DNA of 64,000 nt from Bordetella parapertussis (GCA_945862265.1 CAMAXP010000018.1:1-64000), one strand, 5' to 3'; positions 1 through 8,184 are shown, counted from the first letter of the stretch. The notes: generated from the sequence alone by a model not told the origin. Numbers and translations are program-made.

Positions 1-156
1 GGCAACTTGCCCAGAGTGCTTATCAACCTTGCCAATTCCCTCGTCCTCATCTCGCGGCTCCTGGTCCAGCGCCTCTGCGCCACACGACCAGTTTCCGCCC
101 CCACAGGCTCACCAGATGAGCTACCAACATTATTCGCTATATGAGCCTATTGGTTT

Positions 157-1206
157 GTGTTGCGCACCGACACCCTCCAAATCACCCCGGAGATCCTGAG
201 CCTCATCGCCAGGATCGACGAGTTCAAAGGCGCGTGGCGTGCCTTGGGTACGCTTGCGCCCGATCGCCTGTCGGCGTTGCGGCGTGTAGCCACCATCGAG
301 AGCATTGCCTCATCGACCCGCATCGAGGGTAGCAAGCTCTCCGACCGTGAGGTTGAGCAACTGCTGTCGAACCCGGGGGTCCAGTCCTTCGCCACCCGCG
401 ACGAGCAGGAAGTGGCCGGCTATGCCGGACTGATGGACCTGGTGTTTTCGTCTTGGCCGGACATCCCGTTCGCCGAGAACCACATCAAGCAGTTGCACCA
501 GGTCCTGCTGCGCCACAGCGAGAAAGACAGCGGGCATCGCGGCAACTACAAGACCAACTCGAACAGCGTCGCTGCTTTCGACGAGCACGGCGTGCAGATC
601 GGTATCGTGTTCCAGACGGCGGCCCCCTTCAACACGCCCCGCCTGATGACGGAACTGGTGGCCTGGGTGGCTCAGGAACGCGAAACGGCGCGCCTGCATC
701 CGCTGCTGATCATCGCCCTGTGCGTCGTGGTGTTTTTGGAGGTCGACCCCTTCCAGGACGGCAACGGCCGGTTGAGCCGCGCAATGACTACGCTCCTGCT
801 CCTGCAGGCTGGCTACGCTTACGTGCCCTACAGCTCGTTGGAAAGCGTGATCGAGCAGAACAAGGAAGCCTACTCCCTGGGTCTGCGACAGACGCAGGGA
901 ACGATCCGCAGCGAGGCGCCGAACTGGCAGCCGTGGCTGATGTTCTTCCTCCACTCCCTGGCCGAGCAGGTTCGGCGACTGGAGAAGAAGGTCGAGCGCG
1001 AGAAGATCGTGCTGGCGGCCATGCCCGGGCTGTCGCTTCAGATCGTCGAGTTTGCCCGCGAGCATGGCCGCGTCACCATCGGCGGGGCCATCAAGCTGAC
1101 CGGGGCCAGCCGCAACACGCTCAAACAGCATTTCCGCACGCTGGTCGAACGCCGCACGCTGAACCAGCATGGCAGCGGCCGCGGTGTGTGGTACGACCTG
1201 CGCTGA
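157..1206 (+). CDS. Fic-family protein with altered catalytic motif
   Basis: Fic proteins usually transfer AMP from ATP onto a target protein. This 349-residue protein has an N-terminal inhibitory-helix signature (S53-T-R-I-E57-G58), the Fic core, and a C-terminal winged-helix-like segment (about residues 285-349, with GASRNTLKQHFRTL). The Fic motif reads D-P-F-Q-D-G-N-G-R-L-S-R at residues 197-208. The family's catalytic histidine at the first position is replaced by Asp197 (codon gac at 745-747), while the phosphate-binding GNGR part is intact. Transfer activity is therefore doubtful, and a DNA-binding or regulatory role is possible. The start is GTG at 157. It is followed 23 bases later by the rsmH-like gene on the same strand. 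The family is clear; the activity is unknown. Confidence 0.85.
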   Translation: MLRTDTLQITPEILSLIARIDEFKGAWRALGTLAPDRLSALRRVATIESIASSTRIEGSKLSDREVEQLLSNPGVQSFATRDEQEVAGYAGLMDLVFSSWPDIPFAENHIKQLHQVLLRHSEKDSGHRGNYKTNSNSVAAFDEHGVQIGIVFQTAAPFNTPRLMTELVAWVAQERETARLHPLLIIALCVVVFLEVDPFQDGNGRLSRAMTTLLLLQAGYAYVPYSSLESVIEQNKEAYSLGLRQTQGTIRSEAPNWQPWLMFFLHSLAEQVRRLEKKVEREKIVLAAMPGLSLQIVEFAREHGRVTIGGAIKLTGASRNTLKQHFRTLVERRTLNQHGSGRGVWYDLR

Positions 1207-1229
1207 CAGACTCTCCGGACACTCCCCCG

Positions 1230-2285
1230 ATGACTGATGAAGCCGTTCCCCACAAGCGCCGCGTCCGCTATGCCGGCAAGCATCCGCGCCGCTTTGAAGA
1301 GAAGTACAAGGAACTCAACCCCGGGCAGCATGGGCTTGAGCTGCAGAAGGTCCTGGACCGCGGCCAGACGCCGGCCGGCATGCACCGTTCGATCTGCATG
1401 GAGGAGATCCTGCAACTGCTGGCGCCGCAGCCGGGCGAGGTCGGGCTGGACGCGACTTTGGGCTTTGGTGGCCATGCGCAGGAGTTGCTCGCCAAGGTGC
1501 TGCCGGGCGGACGCTTGTTCGGCATCGATGTCGACCCGATCGAGTTTGCGCGCACCGAAGCGCGCTTGCGGGCGAAGGGCTTCGATGCTTCGGTGCTGGT
1601 GCTGAAAAGGATCAACTTTTCGCAATTGCCTGAGTTGCTACCCGAAGCAGGCGGTGGTTTTGATTTCCTGCTGGCCGACCTGGGCGTGTCTTCGATGCAG
1701 ATCGACAACCCGGCGCGAGGCTTCAGTTTCAAGACCGATGGCCCGCTCGATCTGAGGCTTGATCCGGGCAGCGGCCAGTCGGCTTCGGAGCTGCTGCAAT
1801 CGGTCACCAGGCCGCGCTTGCGCGAACTGCTGGTCGAGAACGCCGACGAGCCCTATGCCCTGCCCTTGGCCGCCGCGCTGCAAGGCCAATATATCGAGAC
1901 GACGACCCAATTGGCCAAACTGATCAGGGCCACGTTGGCCAGGCAGTGGACGCGCAAAATGCCCGAAGCCGAGCGCCTGGCCGAGACCAAGAAGTCGCTG
2001 CAGCGGGTGTTCCAGGCGCTGCGCATCGAGGTCAACGACGAATTCGGCGCGCTCGACGCGATGCTCGACTTGCTGCCGGCCTGCCTCAAGCCTGGCGGGC
2101 GGGTGGCGATATTGAGCTTCCATTCGGGCGAGGACCGCCGGGTGAAAAAAGCCTTCCAGTCGGGCGAACGAAGCGGCATCTATGCCCGCGTCGCACCCGA
2201 GCTGATCCGGCCTTCGTTCGAAGAACGCCGCGCCAATCCGCGCTCGAGCTCAGCCAAGCTGCGCTGGGCCATCAAGGCAGCCTGA
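1230..2285 (+). CDS. rsmH: 16S rRNA (cytosine-1402-N4)-methyltransferase, RsmH/MraW type
   Basis: RsmH uses S-adenosylmethionine to methylate N4 of C1402 in the ribosomal P site of 16S rRNA. The 351-residue product shows the SAM-binding DATLGFGGH segment, the DLGVSS...RGFSF..DGPLDLR block and the C-terminal SFHSGEDRRVK motif, all characteristic of the family. About 50 basic residues (KRRVRYAGKHPRRFEEKYKE) precede the usual N-terminus. The gene follows a fic gene rather than lying in the division/cell-wall cluster beside ftsL and ftsI, where rsmH normally sits. It may be the extended, relocated RsmH lineage or a second paralogue. ATG at 1230 is the first start that leaves the fic stop codon clear. 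Confidence 0.85.
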   Translation: MTDEAVPHKRRVRYAGKHPRRFEEKYKELNPGQHGLELQKVLDRGQTPAGMHRSICMEEILQLLAPQPGEVGLDATLGFGGHAQELLAKVLPGGRLFGIDVDPIEFARTEARLRAKGFDASVLVLKRINFSQLPELLPEAGGGFDFLLADLGVSSMQIDNPARGFSFKTDGPLDLRLDPGSGQSASELLQSVTRPRLRELLVENADEPYALPLAAALQGQYIETTTQLAKLIRATLARQWTRKMPEAERLAETKKSLQRVFQALRIEVNDEFGALDAMLDLLPACLKPGGRVAILSFHSGEDRRVKKAFQSGERSGIYARVAPELIRPSFEERRANPRSSSAKLRWAIKAA

Positions 2286-2313
2286 GCTGACCACGGAGCG
2301 GGTACGGTTTCAA

Positions 2314-2347
2314 AAACCCGGGACAGACCCGGGTCTGTCCCGGGTTT
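2314..2347. repeat. Perfect 34-bp palindrome
   Basis: Bases 2314-2347 form a perfect 17+17 inverted repeat built around CCCGGGACAGACCCGGG and its complement, with flanking AAA and TTT. It lies 28 bases after the rsmH stop codon and upstream of the hipBA-type pair. It could act as a terminator hairpin, though only three T residues follow the stem. Fourteen of its bases (GGGACAGACCCGGG) recur at 3984-3997 beyond the hipA-like gene, so it also looks like a dispersed repeat or an insertion footprint. Confidence 0.8.
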
Positions 2348-2358
2348 ACATTGTTAAT

Positions 2359-2388
2359 TTGATACACTTTAATACATTAAAATATAGA
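2359..2388 (+). promoter_or_regulatory. Candidate promoter and operator of the HipBA-type module
   Basis: This is an AT-rich stretch in otherwise GC-rich DNA. A possible -35 box TTGATA (2359-2364) and -10 box TATAGA (2383-2388) are separated by 18 bases. Between them lies an inverted repeat, TTTAAT-AC-ATTAAA (2368-2381), that could bind the HipB-like repressor, in line with the autoregulation usual for such modules. The assignment rests on visual matches only. Confidence 0.45.
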
Positions 2389-2405
2389 TCCATTCCCTAA
2401 AGGGT

Positions 2406-2753
2406 ATGCCGCCAATGAGACTACAAAGTCTGCCGAACGACCTCCGGCAAGAGATGCGGACGAAGCGCAAGGCGAAGGATTGGAGCCAACTGGAACTGGC
2501 CCAGAAGGCGGGCCTTTCGCAACGGCATATCTCCGGCATCGAAACCGGGAAGATCGTTCCCCGCTACGACACGCTCCTGGAGATCCTGCGCGTTCTCGAC
2601 CTCGACCTGATCCTCGTCCCGCGCGAAATTCTGTCCGCCGTGCAGGCCCTGATCCGCGACCACCACAATCGCGCTGCACCCGGCCACACCGCGGAACGCG
2701 CTCGCTACGCCGTGGAGGAAGGCGAGGAGGACGAGGAGACACCCAATGGCTGA
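2406..2753 (+). CDS. HipB-like XRE-family antitoxin
   Basis: This is a 115-residue DNA-binding protein with a helix-turn-helix of the XRE/Cro type at about residues 16-66 (DWSQLELAQKAGLSQRHISG is the core). An acidic tail (VEEGEEDEE) follows. It overlaps the start of the HipA-like kinase gene by eight bases, the usual antitoxin-first order. By family analogy it should neutralise the kinase and repress the operon. The start is uncertain: AAAGGG at 2399-2404 is too close to ATG 2406 but ten bases from the in-frame ATG at 2415, which may be the true start. Confidence 0.82.
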   Translation: MPPMRLQSLPNDLRQEMRTKRKAKDWSQLELAQKAGLSQRHISGIETGKIVPRYDTLLEILRVLDLDLILVPREILSAVQALIRDHHNRAAPGHTAERARYAVEEGEEDEETPNG

Positions 2754-3966
2754 ACGTCAACTCGACGCCCTCGCCGTTCGACTGCATGGCCAAAGGATCG
2801 GCGTCATCAACAGGCTTGCTGGCGACAACTACCTGTTCTCGTTCGACGAAGCGTATGTAAACAACCCGCTTCGACCCACGCTGAGCCTGTCCTTCAAAGG
2901 CACCTCAGGCGGCCTGCTCACCAACGTTCGCCCGTACAACGTGCGGCTCCCCCCGTTTTACTCGAATCTGCTTCCGGAAGGTCATTTGCGCGAATACCTC
3001 GCGGCCCGTGCCGGCGTCAAGGTGGATCGCGATTTCTTCCTCCTCGCCATCCTTGGTTCCGATCTCCCAGGCGCGATATCAGTCACCCCGGTTGGGGCAG
3101 CCGCCGATGATCGGCATGGTGATCCTGCTCAAGCTGATCATGGCCAGCAGCCGATGCGGTTCTCTCTAGCCGGGGTTCAGCTCAAATTCTCCGCGGTCAT
3201 GGAGGCAAGCGGCGGCTTGACCATACAGACGGACGGGCTGGGCGGCGCCTGGATCCTGAAGCTTCCGTCCGCGCGATTCGAGGCGGTTCCGGAGAACGAA
3301 TTCGCAATGATGGAGCTCGCCCGAAAGATCGGCATTCCCGTTCCAAACCTCAAGCTCGTGCCCCTCTCGGCCGTTGAAGGACTGCCGCGGGATATCGGCA
3401 AAATGGCCGGCTCGGCCCTGGCCGTGCAACGCTTCGACCGCACACCCGAGGGCGGACGGATCCACATGGAGGATTTCGCCCAGGTTTTCGGGATCTACGC
3501 CGACGCCAAATACAGCAAGCGCAGCTACGCCAATATCGCTCAAGTCCTGTCGGCCGAGTCGGGCGACGATGCGGTCATGGCGTTCACCCGCCGATTGACT
3601 TTTTCCGTGCTCATCGGCAACGCGGACATGCATCTCAAGAACTGGTCTTTGCTCTACCTCGACCGACGCACCCCGAGCCTTGCACCCGCGTACGACTATG
3701 TATCCACCGTTCCCTACCTCCCGAACGACCGGCTCGCCCTCGGATTAGGTGGCAGTAAAGAGCTTACCGGGATCACCCAAGACCAGATCCGGCGCTTTGC
3801 AGACACAGCACGCCTCGCCGTGAGCCCGCTTTGGCGCGTCGTCCAAGAGACGACCGAGAAAACCGTGGCCGCTTGGCAATCTCTCGACGAAAAGAACATT
3901 CTCCCCGCTAAAATTCGCACGGCCATTGACGATCACATGGCCAAAGTCGCCGCTTCAATCAAGTAG
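2746..3966 (+). CDS. HipA-family serine/threonine kinase toxin
   Basis: HipA kinases phosphorylate targets such as glutamyl-tRNA synthetase and cause growth arrest. The 406-residue protein has the N-terminal subdomain-1 region, the FSLAGVQLKFS segment that carries the regulatory serine loop, the catalytic-loop motif GNADMHLKN (Asp294, Lys298, Asn299), and the metal-binding aspartate in PAYDYV (Asp317). The length is close to that of typical HipA (about 440). The kinase residues all look intact, so it should be active. It is translationally coupled to the HipB-like gene by an ATG inside the antitoxin's last codons. The actual cellular target cannot be told from sequence. Confidence 0.88.
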   Translation: MAERQLDALAVRLHGQRIGVINRLAGDNYLFSFDEAYVNNPLRPTLSLSFKGTSGGLLTNVRPYNVRLPPFYSNLLPEGHLREYLAARAGVKVDRDFFLLAILGSDLPGAISVTPVGAAADDRHGDPAQADHGQQPMRFSLAGVQLKFSAVMEASGGLTIQTDGLGGAWILKLPSARFEAVPENEFAMMELARKIGIPVPNLKLVPLSAVEGLPRDIGKMAGSALAVQRFDRTPEGGRIHMEDFAQVFGIYADAKYSKRSYANIAQVLSAESGDDAVMAFTRRLTFSVLIGNADMHLKNWSLLYLDRRTPSLAPAYDYVSTVPYLPNDRLALGLGGSKELTGITQDQIRRFADTARLAVSPLWRVVQETTEKTVAAWQSLDEKNILPAKIRTAIDDHMAKVAASIK

Positions 3967-3983
3967 GAACAACCAGCGACGAG

Positions 3984-3997
3984 GGGACAGACCCGGG
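3984..3997. repeat. 14-bp copy of the upstream palindrome half
   Basis: GGGACAGACCCGGG here is identical to bases 2320-2333 inside the palindrome upstream of the HipBA-type pair. The two copies bracket the module at about 1.66 kb apart. The remaining 3967-4231 region has no convincing coding sequence. Confidence 0.7.
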
Positions 3998-4231
3998 CGA
4001 GATCGGCGCCGTTCCCCGGGGATCGGTCCACCGGTACCAGGGTTCGGCCACCGCCGTCCCACAGCCCAGGAGCAAAAGAAGCATCAGCAGGTCACTGCCG
4101 TGCACCACTGCGCGGCGCGGAATACGCAACATCTCCTACCCTCAGGCAATCAAGCCTGCCACGCCAGGGCCCCACCGCCTCCCGGCATATTAAGTATTGT
4201 TAAGAAAGGGGATTCCGGGATTTTCAAAGGC

Positions 4232-4594
4232 GTGCGATGGGTTTACCATTCTCGCCTTCAGACAACACCGGCGCACCCCTTGGACCCCTCGCTGTACGAA
4301 CTGCTCGAAGTCAGCCCGAAGGCCGGCGCCGCCGTCATCAAGGCCGCCTATCGCACGCTCGTCCAGCTGTACCACCCGGACAAGAACCCGGGCAATCCGG
4401 CCGCGGCCGAACGCCTCACCCTGATCAACCAGGCCTATGCGGTGCTGGCCGACCCTCTCCTCAAGGCGCGCTACGACGAAAAGCGCGCCGCCAGCGACGA
4501 AAGGCGCAGCGGTCGCGGGCTCGCCCCGGCCAAGCCGGAGGCGGTCAAGCCTGACGCAGCCATGCGCCCGTTCGCTTTCCGGCGGTTCCAGTAG
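4232..4594 (+). CDS. Small J-domain (DnaJ-like) protein
   Basis: J-domain proteins stimulate the ATPase of Hsp70/DnaK. The domain runs from LYELLEVSPKAG through the diagnostic HPD tripeptide (YHPDKNPG) to ARYDEKR, filling most of the protein. A basic, proline- and alanine-rich tail of about 35 residues follows. No glycine/phenylalanine or zinc-finger region is present, so it is a type III co-chaperone. The start is poorly defined: the frame has no ATG nearby, and the choices are GTG at 4232 (used here, 120 residues) or TTG at 4280 (104 residues, beginning just before the domain). Neither has a well-spaced ribosome site. Confidence 0.7.
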   Translation: MRWVYHSRLQTTPAHPLDPSLYELLEVSPKAGAAVIKAAYRTLVQLYHPDKNPGNPAAAERLTLINQAYAVLADPLLKARYDEKRAASDERRSGRGLAPAKPEAVKPDAAMRPFAFRRFQ

Positions 4595-4677
4595 CCGCGT
4601 CCCTGCCTCCCGAATTCCTCCGCACGATTTCCCGGGAGGAGATCAACGAACTGCCGATTCGCCGCTACGAAGGCGAA

Positions 4678-5205
4678 GTGCGCATGGTCGCCACGCCGCG
4701 CGATGCACAAGATGCGATGGAGGACATCCGCCAGGAGCGCGCAGTGGGCTTCGACACGGAAACACGCCCCGCCTTCCAGAAAGGCGAGCGTTACCTTCCC
4801 GCGCTGGCGCAGATCGCCACATCGAACGCGGTGTACCTGTTCCGGCTCCAGCACATGGACGCTTCACGCGAGCTTGGCGAGTTGCTCGCTTCGGCTCACA
4901 CCGCCAAAGTCGGGATCGCGGTGGCCGACGACCTGCGCCAGTTGCGGCAGATGTTCGACTTCGAGGCGCAGCGGGTGATCGACCCGGGCGACATCGCCTA
5001 CCGGCACGGCCTGAAGCAGAGCGGCCTGCGGAATCTGGCGGGGCTCTTTCTCGGCTTCCGGATCCCCAAGGGCAGCAAGACCACGAACTGGGCCGCGCAG
5101 CGCCTGAGCGAGCAGCAGATCGCCTATGCGGCAACGGATGCCTGGGCCAGCCGGGAGTTGTTCCTGTGTTTCGAGAGGCTCGGGCTGCTGCCCCCGAACG
5201 CCTGA
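4678..5205 (+). CDS. RNase D-like 3'-5' exonuclease domain protein
   Basis: This is a compact DEDDy-type exonuclease domain expected to degrade RNA or DNA from the 3' end with two metal ions. Visible motifs are the DxE of Exo I (GFDTET), the Exo II region (GIAVADDLRQL) and the Exo III tyrosine and aspartate (YAATDAW). No HRDC domain follows, so it is not full-length RNase D. The start is a problem. GTG at 4678 is the only ordinary start, but the open frame continues upstream to about 4603, and the residues it encodes (SREEINELP) look like part of the protein. An unusual upstream start is possible. It converges on the CHAT gene 11 bases away. Confidence 0.75.
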   Translation: MRMVATPRDAQDAMEDIRQERAVGFDTETRPAFQKGERYLPALAQIATSNAVYLFRLQHMDASRELGELLASAHTAKVGIAVADDLRQLRQMFDFEAQRVIDPGDIAYRHGLKQSGLRNLAGLFLGFRIPKGSKTTNWAAQRLSEQQIAYAATDAWASRELFLCFERLGLLPPNA

Positions 5206-5216
5206 GACGGCTGCGG

Positions 5217-8153
5217 CTACTTCTTGCCGCCGAAGATCCCTTGCAGCAAGCCGCCGAATCCGCCGCCCGAATTGCCTGAAGTTTCAGCCGGTGCGGCCGC
5301 AGGCGTGGCACCAGGCGACTGGTCGCGGGACACGACCGGCGTCGACGGCAGCGCAGCGCCCGTGGCCCACCCTTCCCCGACGACCATGAAGGGCGCCCAG
5401 TAGCTCGGGTGCGCGAAAGACAGCCGGTCCTCGCCGTTCATCAGCGGCAGCATCGCCCGGCGCAGCGCCTCCGCATTGCCGGCCCCGCGGGCGCGCTCGC
5501 GCAAGGTGCGGGTCACGAGTTTCAGCGTCGCGTCGGAAGGCACGGCCCAATGCGTTGCAAGCAGCGCGCGGTCGCCAGCGTAGAAGAACGCTCGCGCCAA
5601 GGTCGAGACCCCTTCCGCATCCGGCGTGCCGTCCGAGGCCGCGGTGCTCGTTGCGCTGAGGATGACCAACTCGGCGTTCAGCTTGAGTTGCGCCACTTCG
5701 CTCGCGGTCAAGAGGCCGTCGTCGGTCTCGCTTGCGCGTTGCGGCGGCGAGAACACGAGCGCGGATTCGGGCAGGCCCTTGAAATCGTCGGCCATGAACC
5801 CGTGCGTGGCGAACGCGATCACGCGGTAGTCCGACAGGTCGTAGCGCTTGACGCTCGCCTCGCTCGCCTCGGACTGCAGGTGGATATCGGCCTGCTCGGC
5901 GTTGAGGATGTCGGCCATCGCATAGAGCGCGTAACGCGTCTCGGGCAACGGCGCGAAGCTCCAGACCTGGTTCACGTTGGCCAGTGAATCACGTGTGTAG
6001 GTCCGCGATCCCCCGCCTCCACCGCGCACCCCGCGCTCCTCCCCGCCCAGCAACGGGTCGCCGAACCCGGCAAAGGGCCGGCTCGCCGCAGGCCGGCGGG
6101 TCACCTGGCGGAACGTGCGCAGCATCCCCTCGGCGGGAAGCATGGTCAGCGCATAGCGACGACCGAGCCACGCCACCTTGGCATGCTCCTCCGGCTCGCG
6201 AATGGCGCCCGCAAAAGGCTCGGTGACCAGCGCGGCAAACGGCAAGCCGTTCAACGCATCGTCCGGGACGACGATCAGGTGCGATGCGCCCTGCAGCATC
6301 GGCTCTGCCGCCAGCAGGATGCGGCGGTACAGCTGGTTCGCCTGCGCCACCGGGAATGCGCGGAACACCGTGCGGCCGACGTCGTCCCCGGTCGGGTAGT
6401 CGAGCTGCTCGCGCAGGCGCTTGATGACGGACACCAGTTCGCTCCGGCCGATGTCGAGGCTCACTAGCGAGTAGCGGTCACGCCGCACCACGATCAGGTA
6501 GGTCGCGTTCTCGTCGACGAGATAGCTGAGCAGCGCCTCGTCCCCGGCCAGCAGCGACTGCGCTGAAGCCAGCGCGAGCGGATCGGGTCTGAGGTATTCG
6601 CGGTACCCCGGGGCGCGCTGCGTGATCGCCTGGTCCTGCTGTGCAATCTGCCGGTCCAAGCCTGCGAGGTCCTCGCGCAGGCGCGCCTCCTCGCCAGTGC
6701 TGCGCGAGCCGGGCCGGCTGGCGGCGTCGACGATCGTCTTGTCGAGGCTGTGCCAGCGGTCGAGCAGGTCTTCGCGCACGCTGGCCACCCGCGCCAACGA
6801 ATCGTCGCTGCGTCCGAGCCGCGCCGTGATCCGGGCGATCGCGCCCGAGTCGCTCCGGTTGCGCGCAGCCTGGACGATCTCGAACGCCTGCGGCACGGCG
6901 GTCGGTGAATTGCGCGCGGCGGCGGCGCCGAGCGCGCTCAACTGCATGGCGAGGGCCGAGCGATACATCGCGCGCGGCGGAGCAGCTGGCACAGGGGCCG
7001 GTGCGGGAGCCGGTGCCAACGCAGCCTGCGGCTGCACAGCGGCGGGCTTGGGTGCGGGGGCGGGTGCGGGTGCGGGTGCGGGTGCGGGTGCGGGTGCGGG
7101 TGCGGGTGCCAACGCCGCCTGCGGCTGCACGGCGGCGGGCTTGGGTGCGGATGCGGGAGCCGGGGTCGGTGCCGGGGTCGGTGCCGGGGCAGCAATAGGC
7201 GCAGGCGCAGCCTGCCGGAGCGGCGCAGGCGCGGGTGCCGGAGCCGGGGCTTGGGCCGGTGCTCGGGCGACCGCTTGCGGTGCCACAGGCGCCGGCTTGG
7301 CGGCGACCGACTCGGCCGGCAGGGGCACTTGCGCCGGGGAAGGGACGACCTCCACTGCGCGAGGTTGCGCAATCGGTTGAGCTGGTACCGGCGCAGCAGG
7401 AGCAGCCGGCGCTGCGACCACCGCAGGGGCCGGCGCAGGCGCCGGGGCCGCTTGCGGCTCCGCCGGCCGCACAGGCTCGGCCGGGCGACGGGTGACGACG
7501 CGACCGCGCGCAAGGTCGCGATGCAACAGCGCGAGGTAGTTGCGGCTTTGTACCGTGTCCGGGTGGTCGGTGCCGAGCGCCTTTTCGCGGATGGCCAGCG
7601 CGCGGCTGACCAGCGGCTCGGCTTCGTTCAGGCGGCCGACGCTGCGATACAGCGAGGCCAGGTTGTTCAGCGCTGAAGCAACGCGTGGATGCTGCGGCCC
7701 CAGCGCCTTCTCGTAGATGCCGATGACCCGGATCTGCACGGGTTCCATTTCGCGCTGGCGATTCTGCGTATGGAAGAGCAGCGCGAGGCTCTCGAGGCTC
7801 ATCGCGGTGTCGGTCGCATCAGGACCGCGGAATTTCTCGTCGAGGCCGATGGTGCGGCGGATCAGCCTTTCAGACTCCTCGAAGCGGCGCTGCACGCGAT
7901 AGAGCTCGGCCGTCCAGGCAAGGCTCGTGGCGAGCCGCGGATCGCCCTCGCCAAAGCCTTCGGCCTCCTTGAGGGCGAGCTCGAACTGGCGCGTGGCTTC
8001 GTCGGGATCGCGCTTGTGGTACGCGGTGGTGCCCGCATCGAGGAGGCGCGTCCAGGTCGCCTCGTCGGCAGCGATGCCGGCAGGCGCCCCGGCCAGCAGC
8101 GCAACAGCGAGCGCCGCGGACAGCGCTGCCCGGTACAAGGGGGGCATCCTCAT
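5217..8153 (-). CDS. Exported TPR-CHAT protein lacking the catalytic cysteine
   Basis: CHAT domains are caspase-like peptidases. This 978-residue protein begins with a signal peptide (about residues 1-29, cleavage after AGIAA), followed by tetratricopeptide repeats (about 33-215). A long Ala/Pro linker (about 220-400) contains two copies of a KPAAVQPQAALAPAP unit. A helical region and the CHAT domain (about 640-950) follow. The histidine motif ATHG is present (His784). The cysteine expected in LSAC is threonine: the sequence reads ILSATSTAA with Thr835 (acg codon). It is therefore probably a non-proteolytic scaffold, or has changed chemistry. A glycine-rich tail ends the protein. It lies upstream-to-downstream after efp on the same strand, 31 bases away. 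Confidence 0.85.
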   Translation of the reverse strand: MRMPPLYRAALSAALAVALLAGAPAGIAADEATWTRLLDAGTTAYHKRDPDEATRQFELALKEAEGFGEGDPRLATSLAWTAELYRVQRRFEESERLIRRTIGLDEKFRGPDATDTAMSLESLALLFHTQNRQREMEPVQIRVIGIYEKALGPQHPRVASALNNLASLYRSVGRLNEAEPLVSRALAIREKALGTDHPDTVQSRNYLALLHRDLARGRVVTRRPAEPVRPAEPQAAPAPAPAPAVVAAPAAPAAPVPAQPIAQPRAVEVVPSPAQVPLPAESVAAKPAPVAPQAVARAPAQAPAPAPAPAPLRQAAPAPIAAPAPTPAPTPAPASAPKPAAVQPQAALAPAPAPAPAPAPAPAPAPAPKPAAVQPQAALAPAPAPAPVPAAPPRAMYRSALAMQLSALGAAAARNSPTAVPQAFEIVQAARNRSDSGAIARITARLGRSDDSLARVASVREDLLDRWHSLDKTIVDAASRPGSRSTGEEARLREDLAGLDRQIAQQDQAITQRAPGYREYLRPDPLALASAQSLLAGDEALLSYLVDENATYLIVVRRDRYSLVSLDIGRSELVSVIKRLREQLDYPTGDDVGRTVFRAFPVAQANQLYRRILLAAEPMLQGASHLIVVPDDALNGLPFAALVTEPFAGAIREPEEHAKVAWLGRRYALTMLPAEGMLRTFRQVTRRPAASRPFAGFGDPLLGGEERGVRGGGGGSRTYTRDSLANVNQVWSFAPLPETRYALYAMADILNAEQADIHLQSEASEASVKRYDLSDYRVIAFATHGFMADDFKGLPESALVFSPPQRASETDDGLLTASEVAQLKLNAELVILSATSTAASDGTPDAEGVSTLARAFFYAGDRALLATHWAVPSDATLKLVTRTLRERARGAGNAEALRRAMLPLMNGEDRLSFAHPSYWAPFMVVGEGWATGAALPSTPVVSRDQSPGATPAAAPAETSGNSGGGFGGLLQGIFGGKK
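7060..7107. repeat. Eight perfect copies of the hexamer GCGGGT
   Basis: Eight tandem GCGGGT units lie in the CHAT gene's linker, read on the minus strand as Ala-Pro codons. Two larger, nearly identical segments (about 7008-7047 and 7105-7150) flank it. Because the unit is six bases, gain or loss of copies changes linker length without breaking the frame. Confidence 0.9.
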
Positions 8154-8184
8154 GGGAGCCGCGCTTTCGACGGGCCGCGCAGGA

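Noticed and set aside
1..156. A gene or RNA in the first 156 bases
   Set aside because: No frame with a start, domain or structured RNA could be recognised; a cut-off gene from the left is not visible.
453..1229. N-terminal extension of the RsmH frame through the fic gene
   Set aside because: It overlaps fic in another frame with no domain; family homology begins after ATG 1230.
7060..7107. CRISPR-like repeat
   Set aside because: The hexamer copies are contiguous, without spacers, and lie inside a coding region.
6938..7513. Arginine/proline/histidine-rich frame inside the CHAT gene
   Set aside because: It is an alternative reading of the Ala/Pro repeat DNA, with repetitive composition only.
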